Assembly: GCA_029239935.1 (NCBI GenBank)
Contig: JARBTY010000026.1
Location: forward strand, 1-31,233
Origin: Clostridia bacterium
GTDB lineage: Bacteria; Bacillota_A; Clostridia; Lachnospirales; Cellulosilyticaceae
DNA length: 31,233 nucleotides
Reading direction: 5' to 3'
In this document: positions 7,675 through 15,593 of the stretch, piece by piece
Numbering within the stretch: position 1 is the first letter of the stretch
Layout: each line of letters begins with the position of its first letter
Translations under genes and position numbers: made by a program
The notes under the pieces: model-generated
Database searches by the model: none
What the model was told of the DNA's origin: nothing
Seen by the model: the letters and a program-made list of their open reading frames with translations, nothing else

Positions 7675-7866
7675 ATGGATGCAGCTAAGAGAAGTAACAT
7701 TAAAATAGGAGCAACTGTCATGGTTGTTCAAAAACAGGATCAAAAAAGCGGTAAGCTTACTGAAGGTATCGTAAAGAAGATTCTTACGAACTCACCAGAA
7801 CATCATCGCGGTATTAAAGTGATGTTAGAGACAGGTGTTGTAGGAAGAGTCCAACAGATTAAATGA
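7675..7866 (+). CDS. ywbE: YwbE family protein
   Basis: This 63-residue protein, MDAAKRSNIKIGATVMVVQK and so on, matches the conserved YwbE family (DUF2196) over its length, including the basic segment EGIVKKILTNSPEHHRGIKV. The family has a small KOW/SH3-like beta fold and no established function; nucleic-acid binding is conceivable. The start is ATG with AAAGGA 6 bp upstream. A possible -10 box TATAAT lies at 7631-7636 but no good -35 partner is seen. It is followed 45 bp later by the RNA methyltransferase-like gene, so the two may be cotranscribed. Confidence 0.85.
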   Translation: MDAAKRSNIKIGATVMVVQKQDQKSGKLTEGIVKKILTNSPEHHRGIKVMLETGVVGRVQQIK

Positions 7867-7911
7867 AAAATGCAATTTAAAAATAAGTTGATACACATAT
7901 AAGGAGAACTA

Positions 7912-9399
7912 ATGATTAGAGATATCTATCAAAATATAGTACAGGAGCAAGAAGTAAGAAAACATCTGATAGCTTTAAGGAAAGAACTGAAAGAAGGGGC
8001 AAATAAAAAGGCATTTCTCTATCAGTTGGGGGGGGATTATACCTTGCTTTATAAACTTTTAGAGGATGATGATGCTAAAATACGCAAAAATATTGCGTTA
8101 ATAATGGGAGAATTGGCTGTACCAGAGTTCATGGCTCCGTTATATGCAGCTTATCAAAAGGAAGATAAATTATTTGTAAAAAGTGACTATCTGACAGCAA
8201 TCCGTCAGTTTGATTACCATGGATTATTACAGGCATTCAAAGAGAGATTAGCCTTTTTAACAAATCAGGTGTTTGAAGAGACAAGTATTAAACATATTGA
8301 TGAGGAGATAAGAATCTTAACCGATATGTTGCTTAAGGTAGAAAAACCTAAGATGCATCAATTTTGTGGGTATGAGCAACTTTCTGATTTGATTTTGCTG
8401 ACTAACAGAGATCATAAAGAAGTTACATTAAGCCAAATCAAGCACGGTCAGTCAAAGGTATTTAATGCGGGTGTAGTGGTTAAAACAAGAGATTTAAGAG
8501 AAATCATGTCTATTAGAACTTACTCAGAAATACTTTTTCATTTAAAAAATGCAGGCGTGGTAGAAGATAATCCAAAATCTGCCGCTGCTACGCTTTGTGA
8601 AGGCGGAGTCTTGGATTTCTTAAATGAGAGGCACAAAGGAAATTCGCCCTATTACTTCAGAATAGAAATAAAGAGCAAGATGCCACTGGATAAAAAGAGT
8701 GCCTTCGCTAAAAAGCTAGGCTCTGAAATTGAAAGATTATCAGAAAGAGCGCTTATCAATTCAACATCCAATTATGAACTCGAAATAAGATTGATTGAAA
8801 ATAAAGAAGGGCTGTTTAATGTATTAATTAAGCTCTATACCATAGAGGATGAAAGATTTAAATATAGAAAAGGTGCTGTTGCAGCAAGTATAACCCCGGT
8901 TAATGCTGCCCTTGTTGCAGCCCTTTCAAAAGAGTACTTAAAAGACGGAGGGCAAGTCTTAGATCCGTTTTGCGGCGTTGGAACTATGCTGATTGAACGC
9001 AACAAGTTGGTTCCGGCAAAGCCGATGTATGGGCTGGATACTTTTGGGGAAGCCATTGATAAAGCCATAGTCAATGCCAAAATAGATGATACGGTGATTC
9101 ATTTTATTAACCGAGATTTTTTTGATTTTAAACATGACTATTTATTTGATGAAATCATAACAAATATGCCTGCTCAGATTGGCCGAAAAACGGCTGGTGA
9201 GATTGAACATTTATATCATCAATTTTTTAAAAAAGCCTTAGAGGTATTAAAAGATGAAGCAATCATTGTGATGTACACAAGAAATAGAGAATGGGTTGTA
9301 GAAAATGTAAGCAATAAAAAAGAGTACACAGTCCTAAAAGAATATGAAATTTCTAGAAAAGAAGAGGCTTATGTGTATATTATACAAGTGAGAAAATAG
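7912..9399 (+). CDS. RlmKL/Trm14-like SAM-dependent RNA methyltransferase with helical N-terminal region
   Basis: This 495-residue protein has three parts. Residues 1-150 are helical and HEAT-like, for example LLEDDDAKIRKNIALIMGEL. Residues about 160-310 form a THUMP-like linker region. Residues 315-495 are a class I methyltransferase domain with motif I LDPFCGVGT at 350-358. The entry YRKGAVAASITPVNAALVAA resembles RlmL, Trm14 and THUMP RNA methyltransferases. Motif IV, normally NPP(F/Y), reads NMPAQ (N418-M419-P420). It probably methylates guanosine N2 in rRNA or tRNA, but the altered motif and N-terminal region make the target uncertain. It starts at ATG with AAGGAG upstream. It is followed 22 bp later by the folate/methionine enzyme. 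Confidence 0.75.
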   Translation: MIRDIYQNIVQEQEVRKHLIALRKELKEGANKKAFLYQLGGDYTLLYKLLEDDDAKIRKNIALIMGELAVPEFMAPLYAAYQKEDKLFVKSDYLTAIRQFDYHGLLQAFKERLAFLTNQVFEETSIKHIDEEIRILTDMLLKVEKPKMHQFCGYEQLSDLILLTNRDHKEVTLSQIKHGQSKVFNAGVVVKTRDLREIMSIRTYSEILFHLKNAGVVEDNPKSAAATLCEGGVLDFLNERHKGNSPYYFRIEIKSKMPLDKKSAFAKKLGSEIERLSERALINSTSNYELEIRLIENKEGLFNVLIKLYTIEDERFKYRKGAVAASITPVNAALVAALSKEYLKDGGQVLDPFCGVGTMLIERNKLVPAKPMYGLDTFGEAIDKAIVNAKIDDTVIHFINRDFFDFKHDYLFDEIITNMPAQIGRKTAGEIEHLYHQFFKKALEVLKDEAIIVMYTRNREWVVENVSNKKEYTVLKEYEISRKEEAYVYIIQVRK

Positions 9400-9421
9400 T
9401 TAAGACATAGGGAGGACGTAT

Positions 9422-11191
9422 ATGATCATTAAAGAGAGACCATTGATTTTTGACGGTGCAATGGGTACGTATTATGCAAGTAGTTGTGAAAATCCTTTGG
9501 CGAAATGTGAACTTGCCAACATTTATGATAGAGAGACCATCTTAAATATACACAAAGAGTATATAAGCGCAGGGAGTCAAGCGATTAAAACCAATACTTT
9601 TGGGGCCAACTGCATGAGCCTTGAAAGCGACTTTTCACTTGTCAAAGAAGTGATAACAGAGGGTTATAAGATTGCACAGGAGGCTGTAAAGGGCACGGAA
9701 GTTTTGGTCTTTGCTGATCTTGGGCCCATTCCGCTTTTGAAAATGGGAGATTTATGGGAAGAGTATAAAAAAACTGTAGATGTATTTTTAGATTTAGGAG
9801 CGGAAAACTTTATTTTTGAGACGTTCAGCAGCGGGGAGTATTTATTAGAACTTGCAGAATATATCAAGCAGAAGAACCCAAAGACCTATATTTTAATAGA
9901 ATTTGCCGTTTCACCAGAAGGCATGACAAGGCTGGGAGAATCCGGTAGAAAGCTTATAGAAAAAATGTTTCAATCACAGGCAGTTGATAGCTATGGATTC
10001 AACTGTTTTTCAGGTCCGTATCATTTGCTGAACTATATTAAGACACTAGATATAGAAAATAAAACCATTTCAATTATGCCGAATTCGGGTTATCCAACAC
10101 TGATTAATAATCGCATATTTTTTGATAATACCAAAGAGTATTTTGCTACGCAAATGCTAGAAATAGCAAAACAAGGGGTTGCCATTGTAGGCGGTTGCTG
10201 CGGTACAACACCAGAATACATTAAAGAGATGACCATAAGGCTTAAAGAATTGTCTGCTGGTCAAATGATGCCAGATAAAACTATTAGACCAATAGAAATA
10301 GAAAAGACATTAGTAAAAAATCAGCTTTTAGAAAAAATTCAAAAGGGCAAAAAAATTATTGCTGTAGAACTAGATCCCCCGGTTGATACACAAATGGACT
10401 TTTTTATGAACAGTGCTAAGACCCTTAAGGAGCAGGGGGTGGATGCTATAACAATTGCAGATTGCCCTATTGCAAGAGCAAGGGTAGATAGCAGTCTTTT
10501 AGCGTGTAAACTTAAAAGAGAATTGAATATGACAACTATTCCCCATATGACTTGTCGGGATAGAAATATTAATGCCACAAAAGCATTGCTCTTGGGATTA
10601 AATATCGAGGGAGTAGATAATGTTTTAGTGGTAACAGGGGACCCTATCCCATCGGCACAACGGGATGAGGTGAAAGCGATGTTTAGCTTTAATTCAGTTG
10701 TCCTATCAAGCTATATTACCGAGTTAAATGATACAACCTTTTCATCTCCATTTAATATTTGTGGGGCCTTAAATGTAAATGCCAGAAATTTCAGCAGTGA
10801 GCTGGCAAAGGCAAAAAAGAAGATAGCAAATGGGGTAGGGATGTTTTTAACACAGCCTATTTTGACGCAGCAGGCTTTAGAGAACTTAAAACTTGCGCGT
10901 GAAGAACTGACAGCTAAGATATTAGGTGGGATTATGCCTGTTGTGAGCTATAGAAATGGTTGCTTCATGAACAATGAAATTTCGGGTATCAACGTCTCAG
11001 AAGAAATTCTAGAACAGTATAAGGATGTTTCTAAGGAAGAGGCCAGCCGGCTGGCAGTCACTATTTCTTTAGAAATGGCAGAGAAAATCTCACCTTATGT
11101 TGATGGGTATTATATTATAATGCCTTTTAAAAGAATTGATATTGTTTCTGAAATCATTCAGACTATACAAAACCCATCATTTGGTAATTGA
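9422..11191 (+). CDS. Bifunctional homocysteine S-methyltransferase / methylenetetrahydrofolate reductase
   Basis: This 589-residue fusion has residues 1-285 as a homocysteine methyltransferase domain. It begins IFDGAMGTYY and carries zinc ligands C195 (NCFSG) and C259/C260 (GGCCGTTPEYI). Residues 310-589 form a 5,10-methylenetetrahydrofolate reductase barrel with AVELDPP (E316) and the folate motif HMTCRDRN, then VVTGDP. It would make 5-methyl-THF and help form methionine from homocysteine. No cobalamin-binding module is present, so the methyl donor of the first half is uncertain. The start ATG lies 6 bp after GGGAGG. No SAM riboswitch is seen in the 22-bp gap upstream. The length matches this fused family. 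Confidence 0.93.
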   Translation: MIIKERPLIFDGAMGTYYASSCENPLAKCELANIYDRETILNIHKEYISAGSQAIKTNTFGANCMSLESDFSLVKEVITEGYKIAQEAVKGTEVLVFADLGPIPLLKMGDLWEEYKKTVDVFLDLGAENFIFETFSSGEYLLELAEYIKQKNPKTYILIEFAVSPEGMTRLGESGRKLIEKMFQSQAVDSYGFNCFSGPYHLLNYIKTLDIENKTISIMPNSGYPTLINNRIFFDNTKEYFATQMLEIAKQGVAIVGGCCGTTPEYIKEMTIRLKELSAGQMMPDKTIRPIEIEKTLVKNQLLEKIQKGKKIIAVELDPPVDTQMDFFMNSAKTLKEQGVDAITIADCPIARARVDSSLLACKLKRELNMTTIPHMTCRDRNINATKALLLGLNIEGVDNVLVVTGDPIPSAQRDEVKAMFSFNSVVLSSYITELNDTTFSSPFNICGALNVNARNFSSELAKAKKKIANGVGMFLTQPILTQQALENLKLAREELTAKILGGIMPVVSYRNGCFMNNEISGINVSEEILEQYKDVSKEEASRLAVTISLEMAEKISPYVDGYYIIMPFKRIDIVSEIIQTIQNPSFGN

Positions 11192-11238
11192 GAACATCTG
11201 ACAAATTACTCCAAGCTAAATAGAGAGGAGGATAAAAC

Positions 11239-12330
11239 ATGCCAGAACTTTTGAAAGATATCTATGATAAAGATTTTTTAAATCAGTTTGCTCATAAGAT
11301 ACGAGGAAAGTATAGTGCTTTTGATACAGAGGCTTTTGTGAGTTCTGTAATGGATGAATACTGGGAGGGGCTTGCGTTAAGAAATCGGATGCAGCAGATT
11401 GTGAAAAGGCTTAGAGTCTATCTGCCTGCATCATACGAAGAGGCATTGGCTATATTATTTGAAATTGATGAAACGTGTGTTGGATTCCCTTATCTGTTCT
11501 TTTCGGACTTTGTGGCGTGTTATGGACAGGAAGAAAGGCATTGGGATTTGTCGATGCAGGCACTTGAACGGTTTACTCAAAGATCCTCGGCAGAATTTGC
11601 TATAAGGCCCTTTTTGCTGCGTCATACTGAAAGAGGCATGGCGCAAATGACTAGGTGGGCTCAGCATAGCAACGAACATGTCAGGCGTCTTGCAAGTGAA
11701 GGCTGCAGGCCACGACTGCCATGGGGAGAAGCACTTACGGTGTTTAAAGAAGACCCGATATTGGTATTTGGTGTGCTGGAGTACCTGAAGGCAGATGACT
11801 CCCTTTATGTACGTAAGAGTGTTGCTAACAATCTGAACGACATCGCCAAAGATCATCCGGAGCTTGTGATTGAAACGGCTAAAAGATGGAAAGGAATAAA
11901 TCCTCATACGGATTGGATAGTGCGCCAAGGGTGTAGGACTTTAATTCGTCAGGCTCATCCTGAAGCGATGCGCTTATTTGGGTATGCAAAAACTGAAAAA
12001 CTTGTAACCTGTGCCGAGCTGACTATAGAATCATCAGAGCTTTGCATAGGTGAAAGCTGTGAACTGCAGTATAAGGTACACCTTTGTGAAGGGGAGCCGG
12101 CGCATATTCGTATTGAATATGCTATAGATTTTGTAAAAGCAAGAGGAAAGACGTCGCGCAAGTCTTTTTTGCTTTCAGATAAGACGGTTGCTGGAGGAGT
12201 TTGTCTTGCGGGTAAGCGAAACCATAGCTGGAAGGAATTGACTACACGCCGCCATTATCCAGGGATGCACCGAATAGTACTTTTGGTCAATGGCCTTGAG
12301 GTAGCCGAGGCAGCAGTGGAACTTAAATAA
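11239..12330 (+). CDS. AlkC-like DNA alkylation repair protein with Ig-like C-terminal domain
   Basis: This 363-residue protein has an alpha-helical HEAT-repeat region at residues 1-255 of the AlkC/AlkD DNA glycosylase superfamily, with FAIRPFLLRHTERGMAQMTR, HVRRLASEGCRPRLPWGEAL and DDSLYVRKSVANNLNDIAKD. The last is the characteristic helical repeat over the DNA backbone. Residues 260-363 are beta-rich and look like the Ig-like tail of AlkC proteins. It would excise N-alkylated purines or 1-methyladenine and 3-methylcytosine adducts. It starts with MPELLKDIYD, ATG behind GAGGAGG. The zinc-ribbon gene follows 29 bp later and may be cotranscribed. Family assignment is strong. Confidence 0.9.
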   Translation: MPELLKDIYDKDFLNQFAHKIRGKYSAFDTEAFVSSVMDEYWEGLALRNRMQQIVKRLRVYLPASYEEALAILFEIDETCVGFPYLFFSDFVACYGQEERHWDLSMQALERFTQRSSAEFAIRPFLLRHTERGMAQMTRWAQHSNEHVRRLASEGCRPRLPWGEALTVFKEDPILVFGVLEYLKADDSLYVRKSVANNLNDIAKDHPELVIETAKRWKGINPHTDWIVRQGCRTLIRQAHPEAMRLFGYAKTEKLVTCAELTIESSELCIGESCELQYKVHLCEGEPAHIRIEYAIDFVKARGKTSRKSFLLSDKTVAGGVCLAGKRNHSWKELTTRRHYPGMHRIVLLVNGLEVAEAAVELK

Positions 12331-12359
12331 AGTAATATTTTAAAGGAAGGTGATGGAAG

Positions 12360-12545
12360 TTGGAGAAAGCATTTTATTGTCCGGTGTGCAGCGCGCAGCT
12401 GGAACGCCTATATAGTTGTGGTTCAGAAAGTTATATCTGTAATAAGTGTAAAAAATTGGTCTCGCGAAAAAATATTTTAACTGAAGAGGAAGTTGTATCT
12501 AAAGTTGTGGAGCTTGTTACTGAAAAGCTGAATGGAGAAATATAA
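12360..12545 (+). CDS. Small zinc-ribbon protein, YfgJ-like
   Basis: This 61-residue protein has YCPVCSAQLERLYSCGSESY followed by ICNKCKKLVSRK, giving two CxxC pairs for one zinc ribbon. The pattern resembles the C-terminal part of the YfgJ/DUF1407 zinc-ribbon family of unknown function. The start is TTG 12360: AAGGAAGG lies upstream, an in-frame TGA lies 9 bp before, and the nearby ATG at 12353 is in another frame. It is 29 bp after the AlkC-like gene and is followed by a terminator. Confidence 0.75.
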   Translation: MEKAFYCPVCSAQLERLYSCGSESYICNKCKKLVSRKNILTEEEVVSKVVELVTEKLNGEI

Positions 12546-12552
12546 AAATGGC

Positions 12553-12587
12553 AAAAGCTATGGGGTCGTGAACCCATAGCTTTTTTT
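12553..12587. terminator. Terminator between the zinc-ribbon gene and rpsD
   Basis: The 12-bp stem AAAAGCTATGGG / CCCATAGCTTTT has an 8-nt loop and a run of seven T on the plus strand. The minus strand also ends in TTTT, so it may also stop rpsD transcripts. Confidence 0.85.
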
Positions 12588-12615
12588 GATATATTGATTT
12601 TGATAATGCAACGGC

Positions 12616-13203
12616 TTATCTTGAGTAGTACTCAATGATGAGCTGCTCGTTGATCTCAATAGGAAGCTCATCGCGCATTGGGCTTCTAGTGAGAGTGCCT
12701 TCTAAATTTTCGCGGTCTACACTCAGATATGGGAGGTCAGCCCCAAAACTCATGTTGTCTGCAAAAATTTGAAGGGATTTTGAATTTTCCTTAAGGGAAA
12801 CAACATCACCAACTTTAAGGGCATAAGAAGGTCTATCAACTTTTTTGCCATTAATAAGAAGGTGACCATGGTTAACCATTTGTCTTGCTTGGCGTATAGA
12901 ACGTGCAAAGCCCATTCTATAAACCATATTATCAAATCTTGTTTCAAGAGCTGATAAAAAGATAGGACCAGGGTTACTACCTGCACTCAATGCCTTGTGT
13001 ACGTATTTTGCAAATTGTTTTTCTAAAACCCCGTAATAGGCTCTAAGTCTTTGCTTTTCAAGCAGTTGTATACCGTAGTCAGATAATTTTCTACTGGCTC
13101 TGCTTGTTGTATTATTTGCTCTGTCCATTGCTTTAGGATGCCCTACTACGTTTAATCCAAGGCTTCGGCACATCTTAAAACGTGGACCCATCATTTTTGC
13201 CAT
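12616..13203 (-). CDS. rpsD: 30S ribosomal protein S4, cysteine-poor (zinc-free) form
   Basis: This 195-residue S4 protein has an N-terminal region [16 protein letters not shown] and an S4 RNA-binding domain at about residues 90-150, [20 protein letters not shown] then [14 protein letters not shown]. Only C12 remains of the zinc-binding cysteines found in zinc-type S4, so this is the C-minus form. It stands alone rather than next to rpsM, rpsK and rpoA, as stand-alone rpsD genes do in Bacillus. In Clostridia such a copy can also be a paralogue of the operon copy, which cannot be judged here. The start is ATG with AGGAGG upstream. The long divergent leader (13204-13440) may hold autoregulatory structure. 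Confidence 0.95.
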   Translation of the reverse strand: MAKMMGPRFKMCRSLGLNVVGHPKAMDRANNTTSRASRKLSDYGIQLLEKQRLRAYYGVLEKQFAKYVHKALSAGSNPGPIFLSALETRFDNMVYRMGFARSIRQARQMVNHGHLLINGKKVDRPSYALKVGDVVSLKENSKSLQIFADNMSFGADLPYLSVDRENLEGTLTRSPMRDELPIEINEQLIIEYYSR

Positions 13204-13383
13204 ATTGTCCTCCTAATGTTTACTAATAAGCTTATTACATGGAATATAATAACACAAATCATATATGAATGAAAGTCATTATCAATTAAAAAGATAAAAT
13301 TGTTAAATATAACTAGAAAAACAGGTGAGATTATCAAAGATAATAAGAATATTATACAACGGGAGAGTGGTTTAAAACATAGT

Positions 13384-13419
13384 AAAAGCTAGTTAAGAAA
13401 AATAGCTTAACTAGCTTTT
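13384..13419 (-). promoter_or_regulatory. Perfect hairpin in the putative rpsD leader
   Basis: AAAAGCTAGTTAAG and its exact complement CTTAACTAGCTTTT form a 14-bp stem with an 8-nt loop. A minus-strand TATAAT at 13436-13441 would start transcription about 10 nt before the hairpin. It could then be a 5'-terminal stabilising stem, an S4 autoregulation element or an attenuator. The -35 box is poor, so the link to rpsD is tentative. Confidence 0.4.
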
Positions 13420-13468
13420 AAATAAACAAGAGATTATTATACTATATATTGAATAAAAAAGATAAATC

Positions 13469-13497
13469 TTGACGCAAGCAAATAAACTTGTTATACT
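13469..13497 (+). promoter_or_regulatory. Sigma-A promoter of the DUF6323-DUF6179 operon
   Basis: -35 TTGACG (13469-13474), 17-bp spacer, -10 TATACT (13492-13497). It gives a 5' leader of about 100 nt before the DUF6323 start. The spacer holds CAAG and CTTG as a small inverted repeat. Confidence 0.65.
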
Positions 13498-13604
13498 TAA
13501 GTTTGAAATAAAATTAATTTTTTATATAAAATCACAATATTATCATAACATACAAATATTTGTTTGTCAAGGGTTTTAAAAAATCTTTTCAGGAGGTATA
13601 CTTT

Positions 13605-14096
13605 ATGGAACATTATTTATCTTTTTTACCGCGTTTGATGAGTTTGCAAAATGCTGAAGCTGAGATGATGAATTGCAACCAATTCACACAATCTTACGGA
13701 CTATTACTGACAGAAGCTGATGCGAAACAAATCATCGCGGTGAGAAAACAAGTATTAGCCAGCTGCGGCAGAGTTGAACTGGGCGCAGGGATGCTTGGTA
13801 AACTGATCATCGCTTTTTGTGACTCACCCTATATTAATCAGAGCGACTATACAGACATTCTTGAAGAGCTGCTTGAAATATTTTATTACTTCAAAAATGA
13901 ATCACTGGATGAATTAAGTGATGATGAACTGATTTCAAGTATGAAACAATATTTTGACCATCAATGTCATGGTTCTTTAGAACTTCTGAGAAGCAGGGAA
14001 TTAGAAATTCTTACAAACAATATCAAACATGGTAAAGAAGAATATGAAAACTTGGATTTAGAAGAGGAACTTTATTTGGGGGAGGATGAAGAGTGA
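13605..14096 (+). CDS. DUF6323 family protein
   Basis: This 163-residue protein starts MEHYLSFLPRLMSLQNAEAE and has the helical segment YGLLLTEADAKQIIAVRKQV. The C-terminus is strongly acidic (EEYENLDLEEELYLGEDEE). It resembles the DUF6323 family, known to me only as a neighbour of DUF6179 in Firmicutes. No catalytic motif, signal or membrane segment is seen. ATG 13605 is chosen because AGGAGG lies 8 bp upstream; an ATG 45 bp earlier lacks such a site. Its stop overlaps the start of the DUF6179 gene by 4 bp, so the two are translationally coupled and probably work together. Function unknown. Confidence 0.75.
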   Translation: MEHYLSFLPRLMSLQNAEAEMMNCNQFTQSYGLLLTEADAKQIIAVRKQVLASCGRVELGAGMLGKLIIAFCDSPYINQSDYTDILEELLEIFYYFKNESLDELSDDELISSMKQYFDHQCHGSLELLRSRELEILTNNIKHGKEEYENLDLEEELYLGEDEE

Positions 14097-15457
14097 TTAA
14101 CCCTATAGTGAAAAAAACTATCATAGAGGAAAAACAGCTTGATCAGAACAATTATTTCCAATCCTATTTAAAAGAAGCACGAGGCCTTAATTTATTATCT
14201 GAGGCAGAAATACAGCACATGCAGGTTCAAATGGTGGAGCTGCTTGCGCGGCAAATAGAGAGGTATACTCGTTTTGAAAGTAGTTCTGTAAAAATAGAAG
14301 TTGCCGAAGGTATCATAAGATCTATTTTGTACGGGATAGATAGCTACTTAATAAACTTATGTGATACGGATGAATGCTTAAAAATTTTGAAAGGTACAGC
14401 GTTATCACAAATTTATCAAAAAGGATTACAGATTATAAAATCACAAGTTAAAAAAGCGGAAATTTGGCTTAAAAAAGTACAGGATAATCATTTGGAGATA
14501 GATAATTATGCTTATAAGGATACTTTAGATGCATTGCCGGACTTTTTTATTTATTATGATACTGAATTTTTTGCGCATCATACCCCAGCATCGATAGATT
14601 ATCCACTATATCTGGATAAAATGGATACAGTAGGTATTAACTACGTGAGTAGTTATTTAAAAAAATTCTTTTATGAAAATGATTTTTGCAACCTATTTCC
14701 CAAAGATAGTATAAGGCGTTTATTGGAAAACTATCATGAACAACACGAAGAACTGCTTATTAATATTTTTCAGCTTGTCTTAATCAATGCTTTAGGGTCA
14801 GTAATTATCCAAAGAAGTGCAAAAAGGTTAGATCTTAATGCTTTGGACTGTGAGCAAATCTATGTTTTATTGGCTGATAAAGATGAAACTTATTTAAAGA
14901 CTATAGTTAGAGAAGCATCAGATCAATTGATTAAAGAGCTTAATACTACAGGATTTCTAGAAAATTATATTAAAATGGGATCACAGGAAATAGCGGTCAG
15001 GTTCAAAAATGCACTTGAAAATAATCAGATGGGTGCGCTATTTATTTTAGGGCACAAAGGCAAAACAATAGAAATGATTTATTTTGAAGGTAGGGAGAAA
15101 ATGGATGATGCACTATTTATAAAGCTATCAGAGGAGATAAGATCTTGCAGAGAACTCTCAGATAAGCTTATGCTTTTAAAAAGTGAAATTTATACGCTAG
15201 AGGATATGCTGGATATTTTAGAAGCTGATTGTTTCTTTGGTGAAGAATATGAGGGGCTTTTTAAGGTTTTGGATGAAAAGGAAATCGCTATGCTCTTAAA
15301 GAGTTTAAATATAAAAGGTCATGATGACTTCAATAAAGGCATGGGGTATCTTAATTGGGAAAAAGAGTGGCAAAGGAGGCTATATGATTATTTAGAGCAA
15401 GGTAATACTGTCTATTTAGATCATATCATAGCAATTATTGAAAAAATAAAATTATAA
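14093..15457 (+). CDS. DUF6179 family protein
   Basis: This 454-residue, largely helical protein has the N-terminal pattern NYFQSYLKEARGLNLLSEAE then MVELLARQIERYTRFESSSV, as in the DUF6179 family. No membrane segment, P-loop or obvious catalytic motif is present. The start is GTG 14093 with GGGGGAGG upstream, overlapping the DUF6323 stop by 4 bp. Coupling to DUF6323 and the alternation of helical and acidic stretches suggest a two-subunit complex (inference). The function is not known. About 137 bp downstream lies a DUF4489-like spore-surface gene with its own sporulation-type promoter, so a link to sporulation is possible but weak. Confidence 0.75.
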   Translation: MINPIVKKTIIEEKQLDQNNYFQSYLKEARGLNLLSEAEIQHMQVQMVELLARQIERYTRFESSSVKIEVAEGIIRSILYGIDSYLINLCDTDECLKILKGTALSQIYQKGLQIIKSQVKKAEIWLKKVQDNHLEIDNYAYKDTLDALPDFFIYYDTEFFAHHTPASIDYPLYLDKMDTVGINYVSSYLKKFFYENDFCNLFPKDSIRRLLENYHEQHEELLINIFQLVLINALGSVIIQRSAKRLDLNALDCEQIYVLLADKDETYLKTIVREASDQLIKELNTTGFLENYIKMGSQEIAVRFKNALENNQMGALFILGHKGKTIEMIYFEGREKMDDALFIKLSEEIRSCRELSDKLMLLKSEIYTLEDMLDILEADCFFGEEYEGLFKVLDEKEIAMLLKSLNIKGHDDFNKGMGYLNWEKEWQRRLYDYLEQGNTVYLDHIIAIIEKIKL

Positions 15458-15502
15458 TAAAATTAAGTAGTAGGTTGGTTGTAGTATTCGATAAAATCTA
15501 TG

Positions 15503-15532
15503 ACACATATTGGGATATTTTTCCATATTATA
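15503..15532 (+). promoter_or_regulatory. Sporulation-type promoter candidate (sigma-K or sigma-E like)
   Basis: The -10 CATATTATA (15524-15532) fits the sigma-K consensus CATAnnnTA, with AC about 17 bp upstream (15505-15506). The overlapping ATA at 15507-15509 gives a weaker sigma-E reading. It precedes a DUF4489-like gene, the type of gene expected under mother-cell control. Confidence 0.45.
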
Positions 15533-15593
15533 TAGTAGAAGAATCTCTTAATTTTTTTATAGATATTTATTGAGAAAGGGTAAGGTAATTAAG

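Larger units (their letters stand above)
13204..13604. other. Divergent intergenic region of 401 bp with leader elements
   Basis: This AT-rich region separates rpsD (minus) from the DUF6323 gene (plus). It holds a perfect 14-bp palindrome (TAATAAGCTTATTA, 13224-13237) just upstream of the rpsD ribosome binding site, a 14-bp hairpin at 13384-13419, a minus-strand TATAAT at 13436-13441 and a good plus-strand promoter at 13469-13497. No open frame of note is seen. Confidence 0.6.

Noticed and set aside
9400..9421. Possible SAM or T-box control before the methionine/folate enzyme
   Set aside because: Only 22 bp separate it from the preceding gene, too short for a riboswitch.
11455..11928. Open minus-strand frame of 157 codons inside the AlkC-like gene
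   Set aside because: It lies fully opposite a well-supported gene, with no recognisable domain and no ribosome binding site; treated as a shadow frame.
13359..13372. GGGAGAG sequence suggesting a glycine riboswitch
   Set aside because: The partner motifs of the aptamer are absent and no glycine gene follows.
13524..13557. CATACAAA resembling a sigma-E -10 box before DUF6323
   Set aside because: No -35 ATA lies at a suitable distance (the nearest gives a spacer of about 20 bp), and a better sigma-A promoter exists at 13469-13497.
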